Origin: Lutimonas vermicola
GTDB lineage: Bacteria; Bacteroidota; Bacteroidia; Flavobacteriales; Flavobacteriaceae
DNA length: 64,000 nt
Assembly: GCF_038433205.1 (NCBI RefSeq)
Contig: NZ_JBCDNA010000003.1
Span: 186,001-250,000 of the forward strand
Reading direction: 5' to 3'
This document shows positions 32,455-41,493 of the stretch, piece after piece. The position numbers were made by a program, and so were the translations under genes. How positions within the stretch are numbered: the stretch's first letter is position 1; each line of letters begins with the position of its first letter. Under the pieces are notes generated by a model that worked only from the letters and a program-made list of their open reading frames with translations, did no database searches and had not been told where the DNA came from.

Positions 32455-33459
32455 CTAGCTTACTTTGATCATTTCGGTAATCTTAGCCTCTAGTTCATCG
32501 GCAAGCTCGGGGTTATCGCCGATCAAGGCTTTTACAGCATCCCTGCCTTGTCCTAATTTAGTATCACCATAGCTAAACCAGGATCCGCTCTTTTTGATAA
32601 TATCCAATTCTACGCCCAAATCGAGAATTTCACCGACTTTAGATACTCCAAGGCCGTACATAATATCAAATTCTGCAGTTTGAAAAGGTGGCGCCACCTT
32701 ATTTTTTACAACTTTTACTTTAGCTCTGTTACCCAGGACTTTATCACCATCTTTAATTTGGGTTCTCCTTCTGATATCCAATCTAACCGATGCATAAAAT
32801 TTTAATGCATTACCACCAGTTGTCGTTTCAGGATTACCAAACATTACGCCAATTTTTTCTCTTAACTGGTTGATAAATATTACTGTACAATGCGTTTTAT
32901 TAATCGTAGCAGTCAGCTTTCTCAACGCCTGCGACATCAAACGGGCGTGAAGCCCCATTTTTGAATCTCCCATTTCTCCCTCGATCTCACTTTTTGGCGT
33001 CAAAGCCGCAACAGAATCAATAACCACTATGTCCACAGCTCCAGAACTAATAAGGTTATCTGCAATTTCCAATGCCTGCTCTCCATAATCAGGTTGAGAT
33101 ATGATTAAATTATCAATGTCAACACCCAAATTTGAAGCATAAAAACGATCAAATGCATGTTCAGCATCAATAAATGCCGCTATTCCTCCTGCTTTTTGAG
33201 CTTCAGCCATTGCGTGTAAAGCAAGGGTTGTTTTTCCCGATGATTCTGGTCCAAAAATTTCTATGACCCTGCCCCTTGGATAACCCCCGACACCTAAGGC
33301 TAAATCAAGGCCCAGTGATCCGGAAGGGATCACATCAATATTTTCATAAGGTACATCACCCATTTTCATGACAGAACCCTTTCCATAGGTCTTGTCAAGT
33401 TTATCGAGCGTTAATTGTAATGCCTTTAATTTTGCTGTTTTTTCTTTGTCTTCAGCCAT
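32455..33459 (-). CDS. recA: Recombinase RecA
   Basis: A 334-residue DNA recombinase for homologous recombination and SOS signalling. Walker A GPESSGKTTLALH (~residue 70), Walker B VDIVVIDSVAAL, and the DNA-binding loop regions GDSKMGLHARLMSQALRKL and FINQLREKIGVMFGNPETTTGG are all intact. Length is near normal. It is monocistronic between two terminator regions; no LexA box is recognised upstream, consistent with Bacteroidota, which generally lack the E. coli-type SOS box. Confidence 0.98.
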   Translation of the reverse strand: MAEDKEKTAKLKALQLTLDKLDKTYGKGSVMKMGDVPYENIDVIPSGSLGLDLALGVGGYPRGRVIEIFGPESSGKTTLALHAMAEAQKAGGIAAFIDAEHAFDRFYASNLGVDIDNLIISQPDYGEQALEIADNLISSGAVDIVVIDSVAALTPKSEIEGEMGDSKMGLHARLMSQALRKLTATINKTHCTVIFINQLREKIGVMFGNPETTTGGNALKFYASVRLDIRRRTQIKDGDKVLGNRAKVKVVKNKVAPPFQTAEFDIMYGLGVSKVGEILDLGVELDIIKKSGSWFSYGDTKLGQGRDAVKALIGDNPELADELEAKITEMIKVS

Positions 33460-33661
33460 AATCTAACTTTGTATGTTTTATGTTTTTTTTATAATAATAG
33501 AAAGCTAAAATAGGAATTTTTGGGGGTAAATATTTCTTTTCCACATAAGATTGTTATTAACAAATTACAATAGGTTTTTACAAATATTTCTTTAACCTTT
33601 CTTTATTCGTGCCCTGATCATGAAAAGGTAAACGAAATCTTTTCATGATTCTAAAGAAGGT

Positions 33662-34105
33662 CTAGCTTTTAACCATATACGTATGCGGAATACCATCTTC
33701 CATATAATCTTGTCCGGTAGAAATAAAACCCAAAGATTCATAAAATTTCCTCAAATACTGTTGGGCACCTATTCTAATGGTTTTGGTGTTAAACAGTGAT
33801 TCTATTTGCTGTATAGATCTTGACATCAATTCAAATCCAATCCCTTCCTGCCTATAGTCTTTGTGTACCACTACCCTTCCTATTGCTGCCTCGTCATAAT
33901 AGTCTCCGGGTGCAAACAATCTGGTATAAGCAACTGTCTTTCCAAGATCGGTTGTTGCAAATAAATGATAGGCTATTTGATCCTTACCATCCAAATCCAG
34001 GTAAGGGCAGTCTTGCTCAACAACAAAAATGTCGAGGCGCAATTGTACAATATCGTGAAACTCCTGAACAGACAGGTCTTGAAATTTTTTTAAGGTCCAT
34101 TTCAT
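33662..34105 (-). CDS. GNAT N-acetyltransferase (ElaA-like)
   Basis: A 147-residue acetyl-CoA-dependent N-acetyltransferase. The CoA-binding motif A is RVVVHKDYRQEGIGFELMSRSIQ, and the C-terminal motif B is ALRKFYESLGF-like (QQYLRKFYESLGFISTGQDYMEDGIPHTYM). The N-terminal LRLDIFVVEQDCPYLDLDGKD is a hallmark of ElaA-type proteins. The acceptor is unknown. It is 12 bases downstream of the CDF transporter on the same strand. Confidence 0.88.
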   Translation of the reverse strand: MKWTLKKFQDLSVQEFHDIVQLRLDIFVVEQDCPYLDLDGKDQIAYHLFATTDLGKTVAYTRLFAPGDYYDEAAIGRVVVHKDYRQEGIGFELMSRSIQQIESLFNTKTIRIGAQQYLRKFYESLGFISTGQDYMEDGIPHTYMVKS

Positions 34106-34117
34106 ATGGAAAGTAAT

Positions 34118-35026
34118 TTAATCCTGAATAATAAAATCCTTGTGATCATCTCTATCAAATTCAGGCTGAAGATTTGAGTGTTTGATATGAAATTTATCTA
34201 AAAGAATCATTTCTACCTCAGCACAAATCTTATCAAACTCAGATAGTTTTATATCTTTTTTAAATTCTATATGAGCCTCAAAATGAACATCATGGTCGTT
34301 TAATTGCCAAATATGTACATGGTGAATATTTTCTATTTCACGTACTGCGAGAATTTCATTTTGAATGCTCTCTATTTGAAGATGCTTTGGTGCAAAGAGC
34401 ATTAATATCTTTAAGGAATCAATAAAAATATTCCAGCTCATATATAAAAGATATACAGATATAATAATGGTCAGAACTGAATCCAGCCAATAGATTTGAT
34501 AGTATTTCATTAAAATACCTCCAATCATGACTGCTACTGAGGTGAGCATATCAGTAATTAAATGTAAATAGGCAGATCGCATATTTAAATTATGGTCTGC
34601 ATCTTTCTTAAGTAATATAACACTTAAACCATTTGCCAGGATAGCTATAAAAGCCAACCAGATTACCAAATCACTGCCAATTTCGGTTGGATGATTCAAT
34701 CTTTTTACTGCTTCAATACCTAAAAATACTGCAATGATAATCAGCGTAGAGGAATTGATAAACGCGGCTATGATCTCTGCTCTTTTAAATCCAAAAGTCT
34801 GGTGTAAGGTTTGTCTTTTCTTATTACTTAGTAAATTTGCCGAGTAACTTATTATTAAAGAAATTACATCCGATAAATTATGTACTGCATCGGAGATTAA
34901 GGCTAAACTTCCCGAAATAATTCCCCCAATAATCTGGGAGACAGTAATAATAATATTAAGTATTATTGAAAACAGTAATCTGTTTCCAGACAATTGGCCA
35001 TGTTGATGTGTATGATGATGACCCAT
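34118..35026 (-). CDS. Cation diffusion facilitator (Zn/Co efflux type)
   Basis: A 302-residue inner-membrane metal/proton antiporter. The His-rich N-terminus MGHHHTHQHGQ likely gathers metal. Six TM helices carry the zinc-site motifs HNLSD in helix 2 (AVHNLSDVISL) and HLITD in helix 5; a cytoplasmic ferredoxin-like domain (HVHIWQLNDHDVHFEAHIEF) follows. It exports Zn2+, Co2+ or Cd2+. It begins 6 bases after rpiB on the same strand and precedes the GNAT gene; that operon has no metal regulator visible. Confidence 0.92.
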   Translation of the reverse strand: MGHHHTHQHGQLSGNRLLFSIILNIIITVSQIIGGIISGSLALISDAVHNLSDVISLIISYSANLLSNKKRQTLHQTFGFKRAEIIAAFINSSTLIIIAVFLGIEAVKRLNHPTEIGSDLVIWLAFIAILANGLSVILLKKDADHNLNMRSAYLHLITDMLTSVAVMIGGILMKYYQIYWLDSVLTIIISVYLLYMSWNIFIDSLKILMLFAPKHLQIESIQNEILAVREIENIHHVHIWQLNDHDVHFEAHIEFKKDIKLSEFDKICAEVEMILLDKFHIKHSNLQPEFDRDDHKDFIIQD

Positions 35027-35032
35027 ATCTAC

Positions 35033-35470
35033 TTAACAGTTGTCGGTAGGAATTTTATCAATTCTTTTTTGGTGTCTTCCTCCTTCAAAATCAGTATTTA
35101 AAAAAGTTTTAACAAATTGAATACTATCTTCGAGAGATACAAACCGAGCGGGAATACTTAAAATATTAGCATCATTATGCTGTCTTGCTAAAGCAACCAA
35201 TTCGTCATTCCAACAAAGCGCAGCACGAATTTTTTTATGGTGATTAGCAGTCATGGCTGCACCATTGCCGCTACCGCAAATAATAATTCCAAGGTCTGCT
35301 TTACCCGATTCTACAGCTTCAGCTACTGGGTGAATAGCATCAGGATAATCCATACTTTCCTCCTTATCTGTTCCAAAATTCATCACTTCAATACCGTTGT
35401 CCTTTAAATATTTTACTATTTCAAACTTATAACTGGTTCCTGCGTGATCGTTGCCTATTGCTATGTTCAT
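35033..35470 (-). CDS. rpiB: Ribose 5-phosphate isomerase B
   Basis: A 145-residue isomerase of the pentose phosphate pathway (RpiB/LacAB family). The start MNIAIGNDHAGTSYKFEIVKYL has the conserved DHAG, and the active-site GIIICGSGNGAAMTANHHKKIRAALCWNDELVALARQHNDANIL follows, with Cys66-like catalytic residue. The ATG at 35470 is used because a promoter TAATTTTG lies at 35486-35493, just upstream, and a longer start at 35515 would be before it. Confidence 0.94.
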   Translation of the reverse strand: MNIAIGNDHAGTSYKFEIVKYLKDNGIEVMNFGTDKEESMDYPDAIHPVAEAVESGKADLGIIICGSGNGAAMTANHHKKIRAALCWNDELVALARQHNDANILSIPARFVSLEDSIQFVKTFLNTDFEGGRHQKRIDKIPTDNC

Positions 35471-35485
35471 ATTCAAAATTTTCAA

Positions 35486-35493
35486 CAAAATTA
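35486..35493 (-). promoter_or_regulatory. Promoter element TAATTTTG for rpiB operon
   Basis: Exact TAnnTTTG on the minus strand, 16 bases before the rpiB ATG; it probably drives rpiB, the metal transporter and the GNAT gene. Confidence 0.5.
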
Positions 35494-35515
35494 CGTTTAT
35501 TAAAGTAATAAACAT

Positions 35516-35995
35516 AAAATTATTACATTGTTAAATGAAGTTCACAATAAGTTGATTTTAAATAGTTTAAAAAAATCCCTAATTGTTCATTACTTCTGGT
35601 ATAATTCTCATAAATAAATTTTGCTGATAAATATTAAATCATCAATGCTTAAAATAAGATTATGAACCAAATTTATTTTTGAGTTTTTTAATGAATGTTA
35701 TAAACAGTTTTTAAAAGGTTTATCAGCACTTTTATTATTTACTTTATCATAAAAAATAAGTTAACACAGATTTAAATGATTGTCAATAACTGTTTAAAAA
35801 AATTGATTATTAAGCATTTACTATTTTATAACTTGTTAATAGTTTTTTAAAACTCATATATCATAATATAACAGGTGATTTTTATTGTATCTATTAACAA
35901 ACTATAATACACATCATTTGTTTCTTAAATTTTTAAATAAAAGCTTTTAATAATATTATAGTTGTTGATAAAAACAACTTTATTTAAAAAAGTGG
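35516..35995. other. AT-rich non-coding gap with repeated GTTTnAAAA motifs
   Basis: This 480-base stretch has no plausible gene in any frame and is markedly more AT-rich than its neighbours. A loose motif recurs: TAGTTTAAAAAAA (35563), CAGTTTTTAAAA (35705), CTGTTTAAAAAAA (35790) and TAGTTTTTTAAAA (35840). A small hairpin GTTGTTgataaaAACAAC lies at ~35961-35978. One TTATCAACA (minus strand, 35963-35971) resembles a DnaA box with one mismatch. Purpose unknown. Confidence 0.4.
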
Positions 35996-36160
35996 CTAAG
36001 AAAAACGTTCAGAATCTATAGAAAAATGAAGTGTAGTTACCTCATTTGTTTTTTTATACTCAACTTTTTTAAAAGTATAATCAATACTTTTCTTGGCTGC
36101 ATAAAGGCTTAATGCAAAAATAAGAATACAAAGAATGATTATTTTAACAATAGTTTTCAT
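35996..36160 (-). CDS. Small 54-residue membrane-anchored protein (not in standard gene-length range)
   Basis: A 54-residue open frame beginning MKTIVKIIILCILIFALSLY, giving one hydrophobic helix, then a basic/polar tail (AAKKSIDYTFKKVEYKKT). It is 49 bases downstream of the lipid kinase on the same strand. The hydrophobic start and typical codon use make it a credible small gene, but no homolog is recognised. Confidence 0.5.
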   Translation of the reverse strand: MKTIVKIIILCILIFALSLYAAKKSIDYTFKKVEYKKTNEVTTLHFSIDSERFS

Positions 36161-36209
36161 ATACCTTAAAGACGAAGGCTTTTTTAAAATGTTACAGAAA
36201 TGTTAAAAT

Positions 36210-37133
36210 CTATGGAATAATGAATTGAACAGCATTATAAATTAAATTAAATTGGGCATTTCCTCTACCCACCAGTTCTCCATCGGCCTGTATATAACAT
36301 GAGGTATTATTATCTGCTTTAAATTTTTTACTATGGAAACAGACAGCTTCTTCAACAGTTGCTATTTTACCATTATACAGTTTAAAAATTTGAGTAATTA
36401 CTTTAGAAAGGCTGATTGGTTTTACAAAGGTAATATCTAAATAACCCTTCTTGTGGTTTTTATAATCTGTGAGTTGCATTCCTGCGCCAGAAAATTTACA
36501 GATACCCAAAGCGATAAGAAACATCCTGGATGTTTTTTTATCTGTATCTGAAACGTAGGTTATTTTGCCCGGGGTATATGTTTTTAAACTAACTAGAGCT
36601 GCAATAATATAAGCTAAAGATCCCCATTTTTTATATTTTGATATATTCTTCACTACAAAAGCATCAAAACCAATACCTGCAGCATTATTGAAATAAACTT
36701 CTTTGTGATCGTCTAAAAACGATATTTTTCCAATATCCTGATAGATTATCTTATTGTTATGTATAAGTCTGATTGCTTTTTCAGGATCTTTTGGAATTCT
36801 ATAATTTTTAACCCAGTCATTTCCTGTTCCGATAGGAATAACCGCTAATGTAATTTGATCAGACGCTACATTTTTTTGTTTCATAATGCCGTTGATCATA
36901 TGATGTATGGTTCCATCACCACCTATACATATGAAATTTAAATATCCCTGATCAATGGCTGATTGAACCAATTGTTCTTCATGATGAGTGTATTGTGTTA
37001 CGATAAATTCATAGGATATTTGATGTTGTTTTAAAGAAGATAGAATACGATCTATTTTATTTTGCTTAGTGCCACCTCCTGAACTTGGATTAAATATGGT
37101 ATACCAGCGCCTTTTTATAGATTCATTTTTCAT
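36210..37133 (-). CDS. Diacylglycerol/lipid kinase family protein (YegS/DagK-like)
   Basis: A 307-residue soluble lipid kinase of the DAGK catalytic family. The nucleotide site is ICIGGDGTIHHMINGIM (~residue 75), earlier IFNPSSGGG forms the N-terminal phosphate loop, and GTGNDWVKNYRIP is the next conserved block. The C-terminal domain has FSGAGMQLTDYKNHKKGYLDIT. It phosphorylates diacylglycerol or a related lipid (sphingosine-like lipids are possible in Bacteroidota). It is divergent from rnr. Confidence 0.9.
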   Translation of the reverse strand: MKNESIKRRWYTIFNPSSGGGTKQNKIDRILSSLKQHQISYEFIVTQYTHHEEQLVQSAIDQGYLNFICIGGDGTIHHMINGIMKQKNVASDQITLAVIPIGTGNDWVKNYRIPKDPEKAIRLIHNNKIIYQDIGKISFLDDHKEVYFNNAAGIGFDAFVVKNISKYKKWGSLAYIIAALVSLKTYTPGKITYVSDTDKKTSRMFLIALGICKFSGAGMQLTDYKNHKKGYLDITFVKPISLSKVITQIFKLYNGKIATVEEAVCFHSKKFKADNNTSCYIQADGELVGRGNAQFNLIYNAVQFIIP

Positions 37134-37196
37134 TCGTGTAAATTACAATTTGTTTTTTATTAACAGTTTATGAATCCATAATCTGATAATAATACG

Positions 37197-37204
37197 TACT
37201 TTTG
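37197..37204 (+). promoter_or_regulatory. Promoter element TACTTTTG for rnr
   Basis: Exact TAnnTTTG, 21 bases before the rnr ATG at 37225. Confidence 0.5.
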
Positions 37205-37224
37205 GGCCTAGAAATAATGATTTC

Positions 37225-39369
37225 ATGTCAAAAAGAAAAAAAAGTATATTTAAAAGTAAAGGAAACAAAATCAGGAATTTAGATACAGATATTTTACAAG
37301 TATTTAATCAAAATTCTAATAAACTTCTCAATTATAAACAAATTGCGGCAAAACTTAATATCGTTGATGCAAATGGTAGAAATCTTGTTATTCAGGAACT
37401 TCAGGATTTAAAAGCTCAGGATAGGATTGAAGAAGTTGAAAGAGGTAAGTTTTTAATGGTTCCGAAGAGTCATTACTACGATGGAATCGTTGAAGTTACG
37501 ACAAGAGGAAATGCCTATGTGGTTTGTGAAGATCTGGAACATGATATTTATATACCGTCAAGAAATTTGAACCATGCTTTAAACAATGATCTGGTAAAGG
37601 TTTATGTATATAAAAGAAAAAAGAACAAAAAACAGGAAGGCGATATTGTTGAGATTTTAAAAAGAGCAAAAACTGAATTTGTAGGTGTTTTACAGAAGAG
37701 TAAAAACTTTGGTTTTGTAGTGCCGGATGATCATAAAATGTATGCTGATATTTTTGTGTCACCCAAAGAATTGTCTGATGCCCAAGACGGTGACAAGGTT
37801 TTGGCCGAAATTACTGACTGGCCCGCTAATTCAAAGAATCCTTTTGGAAAAATCACCAGGGTACTTGGAAAACCAGGAGATCATGATACCGAAATACATT
37901 CTATTCTTTTAGAATATGGATTACCTTATTCGTTTCCCGAACACGTGGAGGCTTATGCTTCAAAATTACCTATTGATATAACTGAGGAGGAGATCGGTAA
38001 AAGAAGGGATATGAGGGAGGACCTTACATTCACTATTGACCCTAAAGATGCAAAAGATTTTGATGATGCTTTGTCTTTCAAAGTTTTGGAAAACGGGCAT
38101 TATGAAATTGGAATTCACATTGCTGATGTTTCTCATTATGTAAAAGAAGATACAGCCCTGGAAGAAGAAGCTTATCTAAGAGCTACTTCGGTTTATTTAG
38201 TGGATAGGGTAGTACCTATGCTGCCTGAGATACTATCAAATAATGTTTGTTCTTTAAGGCCAAATGAAGAAAAGCTTACTTTTTCGGTTGTTTTTGAAAT
38301 GGATGAAAAAGGACATTTATTGAACCAATGGTTTGGGAGAACAGTTATTTATTCTGATAAAAGATTTGCATACGAAGATGCTCAGGAGATTATAGAAGGA
38401 ACTACAACCGGAGTTGATCAACCCTTACAGGAAGCTATATTAACCTTGGATAGCCTCGCAAAAAAGTTAAGAAAAAGAAGGATGTCAGAAGGTGCTATTT
38501 CGTTTGATAAAACAGAAGTTAAGTTCAATCTCGATCAAAATGCCAATCCGATAGGAGTATATGTAAAGGAATCCAGGGATGCTAATAAGTTAATTGAAGA
38601 ATTTATGTTACTTGCCAATAAAAAAGTAGCTGAATTTATCGGGAAAAAGAAGAAAACCTATATCTACAGGATACATGATGAACCGAATATTGATAAATTA
38701 GCCCTTCTACAGGGTATTATAACAAAATTTGGATACAGGATTGATACCAATTCCAGGCAAAGTACTTCTGAATCATTAAATAAATTACTCTCTGATGTGC
38801 ATGGAAGGCCTGAATCCAACATGATTGAAACACTTACGATCAGATCGATGAGTAAAGCCATTTATACTACTGAAAATATTGGTCATTATGGTTTGGCTTT
38901 TGATTATTATACGCATTTTACTTCTCCTATAAGGAGATATCCTGATGTGATGGCCCATCGCCTGTTGCAGCATTATTTGGATGGAGGTAAGTCGGTACAG
39001 GCTGAAAAGTATGAAGAAAAATGCAAACATTCTTCAGAAAGAGAATATATGGCCAGTAAAGCTGAAAGAGATTCTATCAAATATATGCAGATTAAATATA
39101 TGCAAAATCACGATGACCAGGAATTTGAAGGAGTTATTTCGGGTGTTACTGAATGGGGTATTTATGTTGAAATCATTGAGAATAAATGTGAGGGTATGGT
39201 TAGAATAAAGGATATTACCAGTGATTATTTTATTTTTGATGAGAAACAGTATGCGCTTATAGGACAAGCTGATAAGCGAATGTACCAGTTAGGTGATCAG
39301 GTTACAGTAACGGTAAAGAATACCGATCTTGAAAGAAAGCATCTGGATTTTAATTTAGTGGAAGACTAA
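37225..39369 (+). CDS. rnr: Ribonuclease R
   Basis: A 714-residue 3'-5' exoribonuclease that degrades structured RNA. An N-terminal basic/helical region is followed by cold-shock-like OB domains (YDGIVEVTTRGNAYVV ~ residues 90-165), the RNB catalytic domain with the metal-binding DPKDAKDFDDALSF (~residue 272) and the HYGLAFDYYTHFTSPIRRYPDVMAHRLL region, and a C-terminal S1 domain (EGVISGVTEWGIYVEI). Length fits the family. It stands alone, starting a rightward run that continues into a DUF2807 gene. Confidence 0.96.
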   Translation: MSKRKKSIFKSKGNKIRNLDTDILQVFNQNSNKLLNYKQIAAKLNIVDANGRNLVIQELQDLKAQDRIEEVERGKFLMVPKSHYYDGIVEVTTRGNAYVVCEDLEHDIYIPSRNLNHALNNDLVKVYVYKRKKNKKQEGDIVEILKRAKTEFVGVLQKSKNFGFVVPDDHKMYADIFVSPKELSDAQDGDKVLAEITDWPANSKNPFGKITRVLGKPGDHDTEIHSILLEYGLPYSFPEHVEAYASKLPIDITEEEIGKRRDMREDLTFTIDPKDAKDFDDALSFKVLENGHYEIGIHIADVSHYVKEDTALEEEAYLRATSVYLVDRVVPMLPEILSNNVCSLRPNEEKLTFSVVFEMDEKGHLLNQWFGRTVIYSDKRFAYEDAQEIIEGTTTGVDQPLQEAILTLDSLAKKLRKRRMSEGAISFDKTEVKFNLDQNANPIGVYVKESRDANKLIEEFMLLANKKVAEFIGKKKKTYIYRIHDEPNIDKLALLQGIITKFGYRIDTNSRQSTSESLNKLLSDVHGRPESNMIETLTIRSMSKAIYTTENIGHYGLAFDYYTHFTSPIRRYPDVMAHRLLQHYLDGGKSVQAEKYEEKCKHSSEREYMASKAERDSIKYMQIKYMQNHDDQEFEGVISGVTEWGIYVEIIENKCEGMVRIKDITSDYFIFDEKQYALIGQADKRMYQLGDQVTVTVKNTDLERKHLDFNLVED

Positions 39370-39477
39370 AAGTGTAACATTTATTATTTTATCAGGTCAC
39401 ATATATGATTTGTAAGAATGACTAATGAATCTCAATACAGAAATATTAATACATAAAAATCATAAAATTTTAAGAAG

Positions 39478-40146
39478 ATGAAAAAATTAGTTTTTACTCT
39501 GATGTTTGTTAGCACCTTGTGTATGGCACAGGAAAAAGTCACCATGAATCTAGGTGATTTTCACACCCTGAAAACATATAGAGGATTGAAGGTTGAATTA
39601 ATTAAATCAGATTCACCAAAAGTTATCATTGACGGTAGCAGATCGTCAGAAGTTTCAATCAAAAATGCGAATGGGACCTTAAAAATTTCCATGAGTATCA
39701 GTCATACTTTTTCGGCTGATGAGGTGATGGTATATCTGTACTACAAAGATAATATTGCTGTTATTGATGCAAATGAAGGGTCAAATATCTTTTCAGATGA
39801 AGTATTTAAACAGGAGAAAATTACAGTAAGCGCCCAGGAAGCAGGAAGGATAAAACTTGAAATTGATACTGATCAACTCGAAGTTAGCGTAGTTACCGGA
39901 GGGTACGTAAAATTAAAAGGAAGTTCAAAGAATCAGAACGTAAAGTCTAATACCGGCGGTATTTACAAAGGAGAGGAACTGGAAACCGAGTACAGCGATG
40001 TTAAAGCTAATACAGGTGGAACAGCTGATGTAAAAGCCTCAAAATTAGTTGATGCCAGCGCCAGTACCGGAGGTACGATCAGTATTATAGGGAAACCAGA
40101 AGAGGTAAAGAAAAGTGAATCTCTGGGCGGATATGTACGTCAATAG
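39478..40146 (+). CDS. Exported DUF2807 (head GIN) beta-helix protein
   Basis: A 222-residue protein with a signal peptide (MKKLVFTLMFVSTLCMAQ). The rest is a right-handed beta-helix-like array typical of DUF2807/head-GIN proteins, with repeated N-T-G-G and T-G-G-x units (SNTGGIY, ANTGGTADVKASKL, ASTGGTISI). It is found in Bacteroidota envelopes; role unknown. It is 108 bases after rnr, and 50 bases before tatA. Confidence 0.87.
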   Translation: MKKLVFTLMFVSTLCMAQEKVTMNLGDFHTLKTYRGLKVELIKSDSPKVIIDGSRSSEVSIKNANGTLKISMSISHTFSADEVMVYLYYKDNIAVIDANEGSNIFSDEVFKQEKITVSAQEAGRIKLEIDTDQLEVSVVTGGYVKLKGSSKNQNVKSNTGGIYKGEELETEYSDVKANTGGTADVKASKLVDASASTGGTISIIGKPEEVKKSESLGGYVRQ

Positions 40147-40169
40147 TTAGTATTTCAAATTTTAATTAT

Positions 40170-40177
40170 TAACTTTG
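40170..40177 (+). promoter_or_regulatory. Promoter element TAACTTTG for tatA
   Basis: Exact TAnnTTTG, 20 bases before the ATG at 40197. Confidence 0.5.
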
Positions 40178-40196
40178 TAGACTAAATAATAAAACA

Positions 40197-40388
40197 ATGA
40201 TGTTACAAACGATTTTTTTAGGTTTTGTTGGTCCTTGGCAATGGATTATCATCGGTTTAGCTATTTTATTACTTTTTGGAGGTAAAAAATTACCTGAATT
40301 GATGAAGGGATTAGGAACGGGCATTAAGGAATTTAAGAACGCCACCAACGAAGAGGAAAAAGCTGAAAAGGCAAAGGAAAAGAAATAA
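40197..40388 (+). CDS. tatA: Twin-arginine translocase subunit TatA/TatE
   Basis: A 63-residue protein: one N-terminal TM helix (LGFVGPWQWIIIGLAILLLFGGKKLPEL), the hinge FGGKKLPELMKGLG, and an amphipathic, charged tail ending KAKEKK. TatA multimers form the pore for folded proteins carrying RR signals. TatC is not in this window. The start could be ATG 40197 or 40200. A terminator follows. Confidence 0.93.
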   Translation: MMLQTIFLGFVGPWQWIIIGLAILLLFGGKKLPELMKGLGTGIKEFKNATNEEEKAEKAKEKK

Positions 40389-40406
40389 TCCTTGTTTAAA
40401 GGATAT

Positions 40407-40444
40407 AAAAAAAAGCCTCAAATCACGTGATTTGAGGCTTTTTA
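40407..40444. terminator. Long palindromic terminator between tatA and SPFH gene
   Basis: AAAAGCCTCAAATCAC/GTGATTTGAGGCTTTT is a perfect palindrome with A and T tracts on both sides, able to stop transcription from either direction. Confidence 0.92.
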
Positions 40445-40470
40445 TGTTTAACATAGAAATGTTTTGATGC

Positions 40471-41376
40471 TTATTTCTTTTTATTATTCAGTTCATTTAT
40501 TTTATTGGCCGCTAAAAGTGAAGCCGTCATATCGTTCAGCATATTGCTTGCAGCAGTGGGATTATTTGGCAAAAGAATAAGGTTGGAACTACTATCAGCA
40601 CCTATGGATTGGAGCGTATCATAATGCTGTGTGATCACGATTAAAGCGGAGGCTTCCTGCGGGTTGATACCGGCTTTGTTAAGTGTATCAACACTTTCCT
40701 CCAGGCCTTTGGCAATCTCCCTTCTTTGATCGGCAATACCCTTACCCTGTAAGCGTTTACTTTCTGCTTCTGCCTTTGCTCGCTCAACAATGAGGATGCG
40801 TTGGGCGTCGCCTTCGTGTTGAGCAGCAACCTTTTCTCTTTCTGCGGCATTGATTCTATTCATAGCCTCTTTTACAGAACCATCAGGATCAATATCAGTG
40901 ACCAGGGCTTTTATGATGTCATATCCATAGTCTAGCATGGCTTCTTTTAAATCTCTTTTTACAGCAAATGCGATATCGTCCTTTTTTTCAAAAACATCAT
41001 CAAGAATCATTTTAGGAATTTCAGCACGTACCAGGTCAAATATATAAGCTGTTAATTGCTCATGCGGATTTTGTAACCTGTAAAAAGCATCATACACTTT
41101 ATCCCTTAAAATCTGATATTGAACGGATATCTTGAGGTGCACAAATACGTCATCTTTGGTTTTGGTTTCAACAACCACGTCGAGTTGTTGTATTCTTAAA
41201 CTCAGTCGCGCGGCTATCCTGTCAATAAACGGGATTTTAAATTGTAAACCGGCAGATCGGATACTGCTAAATTTACCAAACCTTTCAATGATATAAGCAG
41301 TTTGCTGCTTGACCATAAAGAGCCCGAGAAATAGTATAAGCAGGATAAAGAGGATAATTGGAATGGCTGTAATCAT
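40471..41376 (-). CDS. SPFH/band 7 stomatin-like membrane protein
   Basis: A 301-residue protein with one N-terminal TM helix (PIILFILLILFLGLFMV), then the SPFH core (KQQTAYIIERFGKF, GLQFKIPFIDRIAARLSLR, KTKDDVFVHLKISVQYQI) and a coiled-coil C-terminus (AEREKVAAQHEGDAQRILIVERAKAEAESKRLQG). It matches the QmcA/YbbK-type stomatin group that organises membrane microdomains and holds proteases. No NfeD-like neighbour is seen. A TAACTTTA (7/8) promoter-like element precedes it. Confidence 0.92.
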   Translation of the reverse strand: MITAIPIILFILLILFLGLFMVKQQTAYIIERFGKFSSIRSAGLQFKIPFIDRIAARLSLRIQQLDVVVETKTKDDVFVHLKISVQYQILRDKVYDAFYRLQNPHEQLTAYIFDLVRAEIPKMILDDVFEKKDDIAFAVKRDLKEAMLDYGYDIIKALVTDIDPDGSVKEAMNRINAAEREKVAAQHEGDAQRILIVERAKAEAESKRLQGKGIADQRREIAKGLEESVDTLNKAGINPQEASALIVITQHYDTLQSIGADSSSNLILLPNNPTAASNMLNDMTASLLAANKINELNNKKK

Positions 41377-41462
41377 CGTGGTTTTCTTTAAAATTTTGAA
41401 AACTAAAGTTACGAATAATTATTTCAATGAAAGGTTAGAGGTTTTATAGAAAATTAATTTAC

Positions 41463-41470
41463 TACTTTTG
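41463..41470 (+). promoter_or_regulatory. Promoter element TACTTTTG for the 41494-42406 pair
   Basis: Exact TAnnTTTG, 24 bases before the ATG at 41494. Confidence 0.5.
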
Positions 41471-41493
41471 ATACAACAATCTCAAAATATCTT

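Noticed and set aside
40411..40440. CACGTG-centred palindrome as another parS
   Set aside because: Its arms do not match TGTTTC/GAAACA; it is a long perfect stem with A/T tracts between two convergent genes, which fits a terminator.
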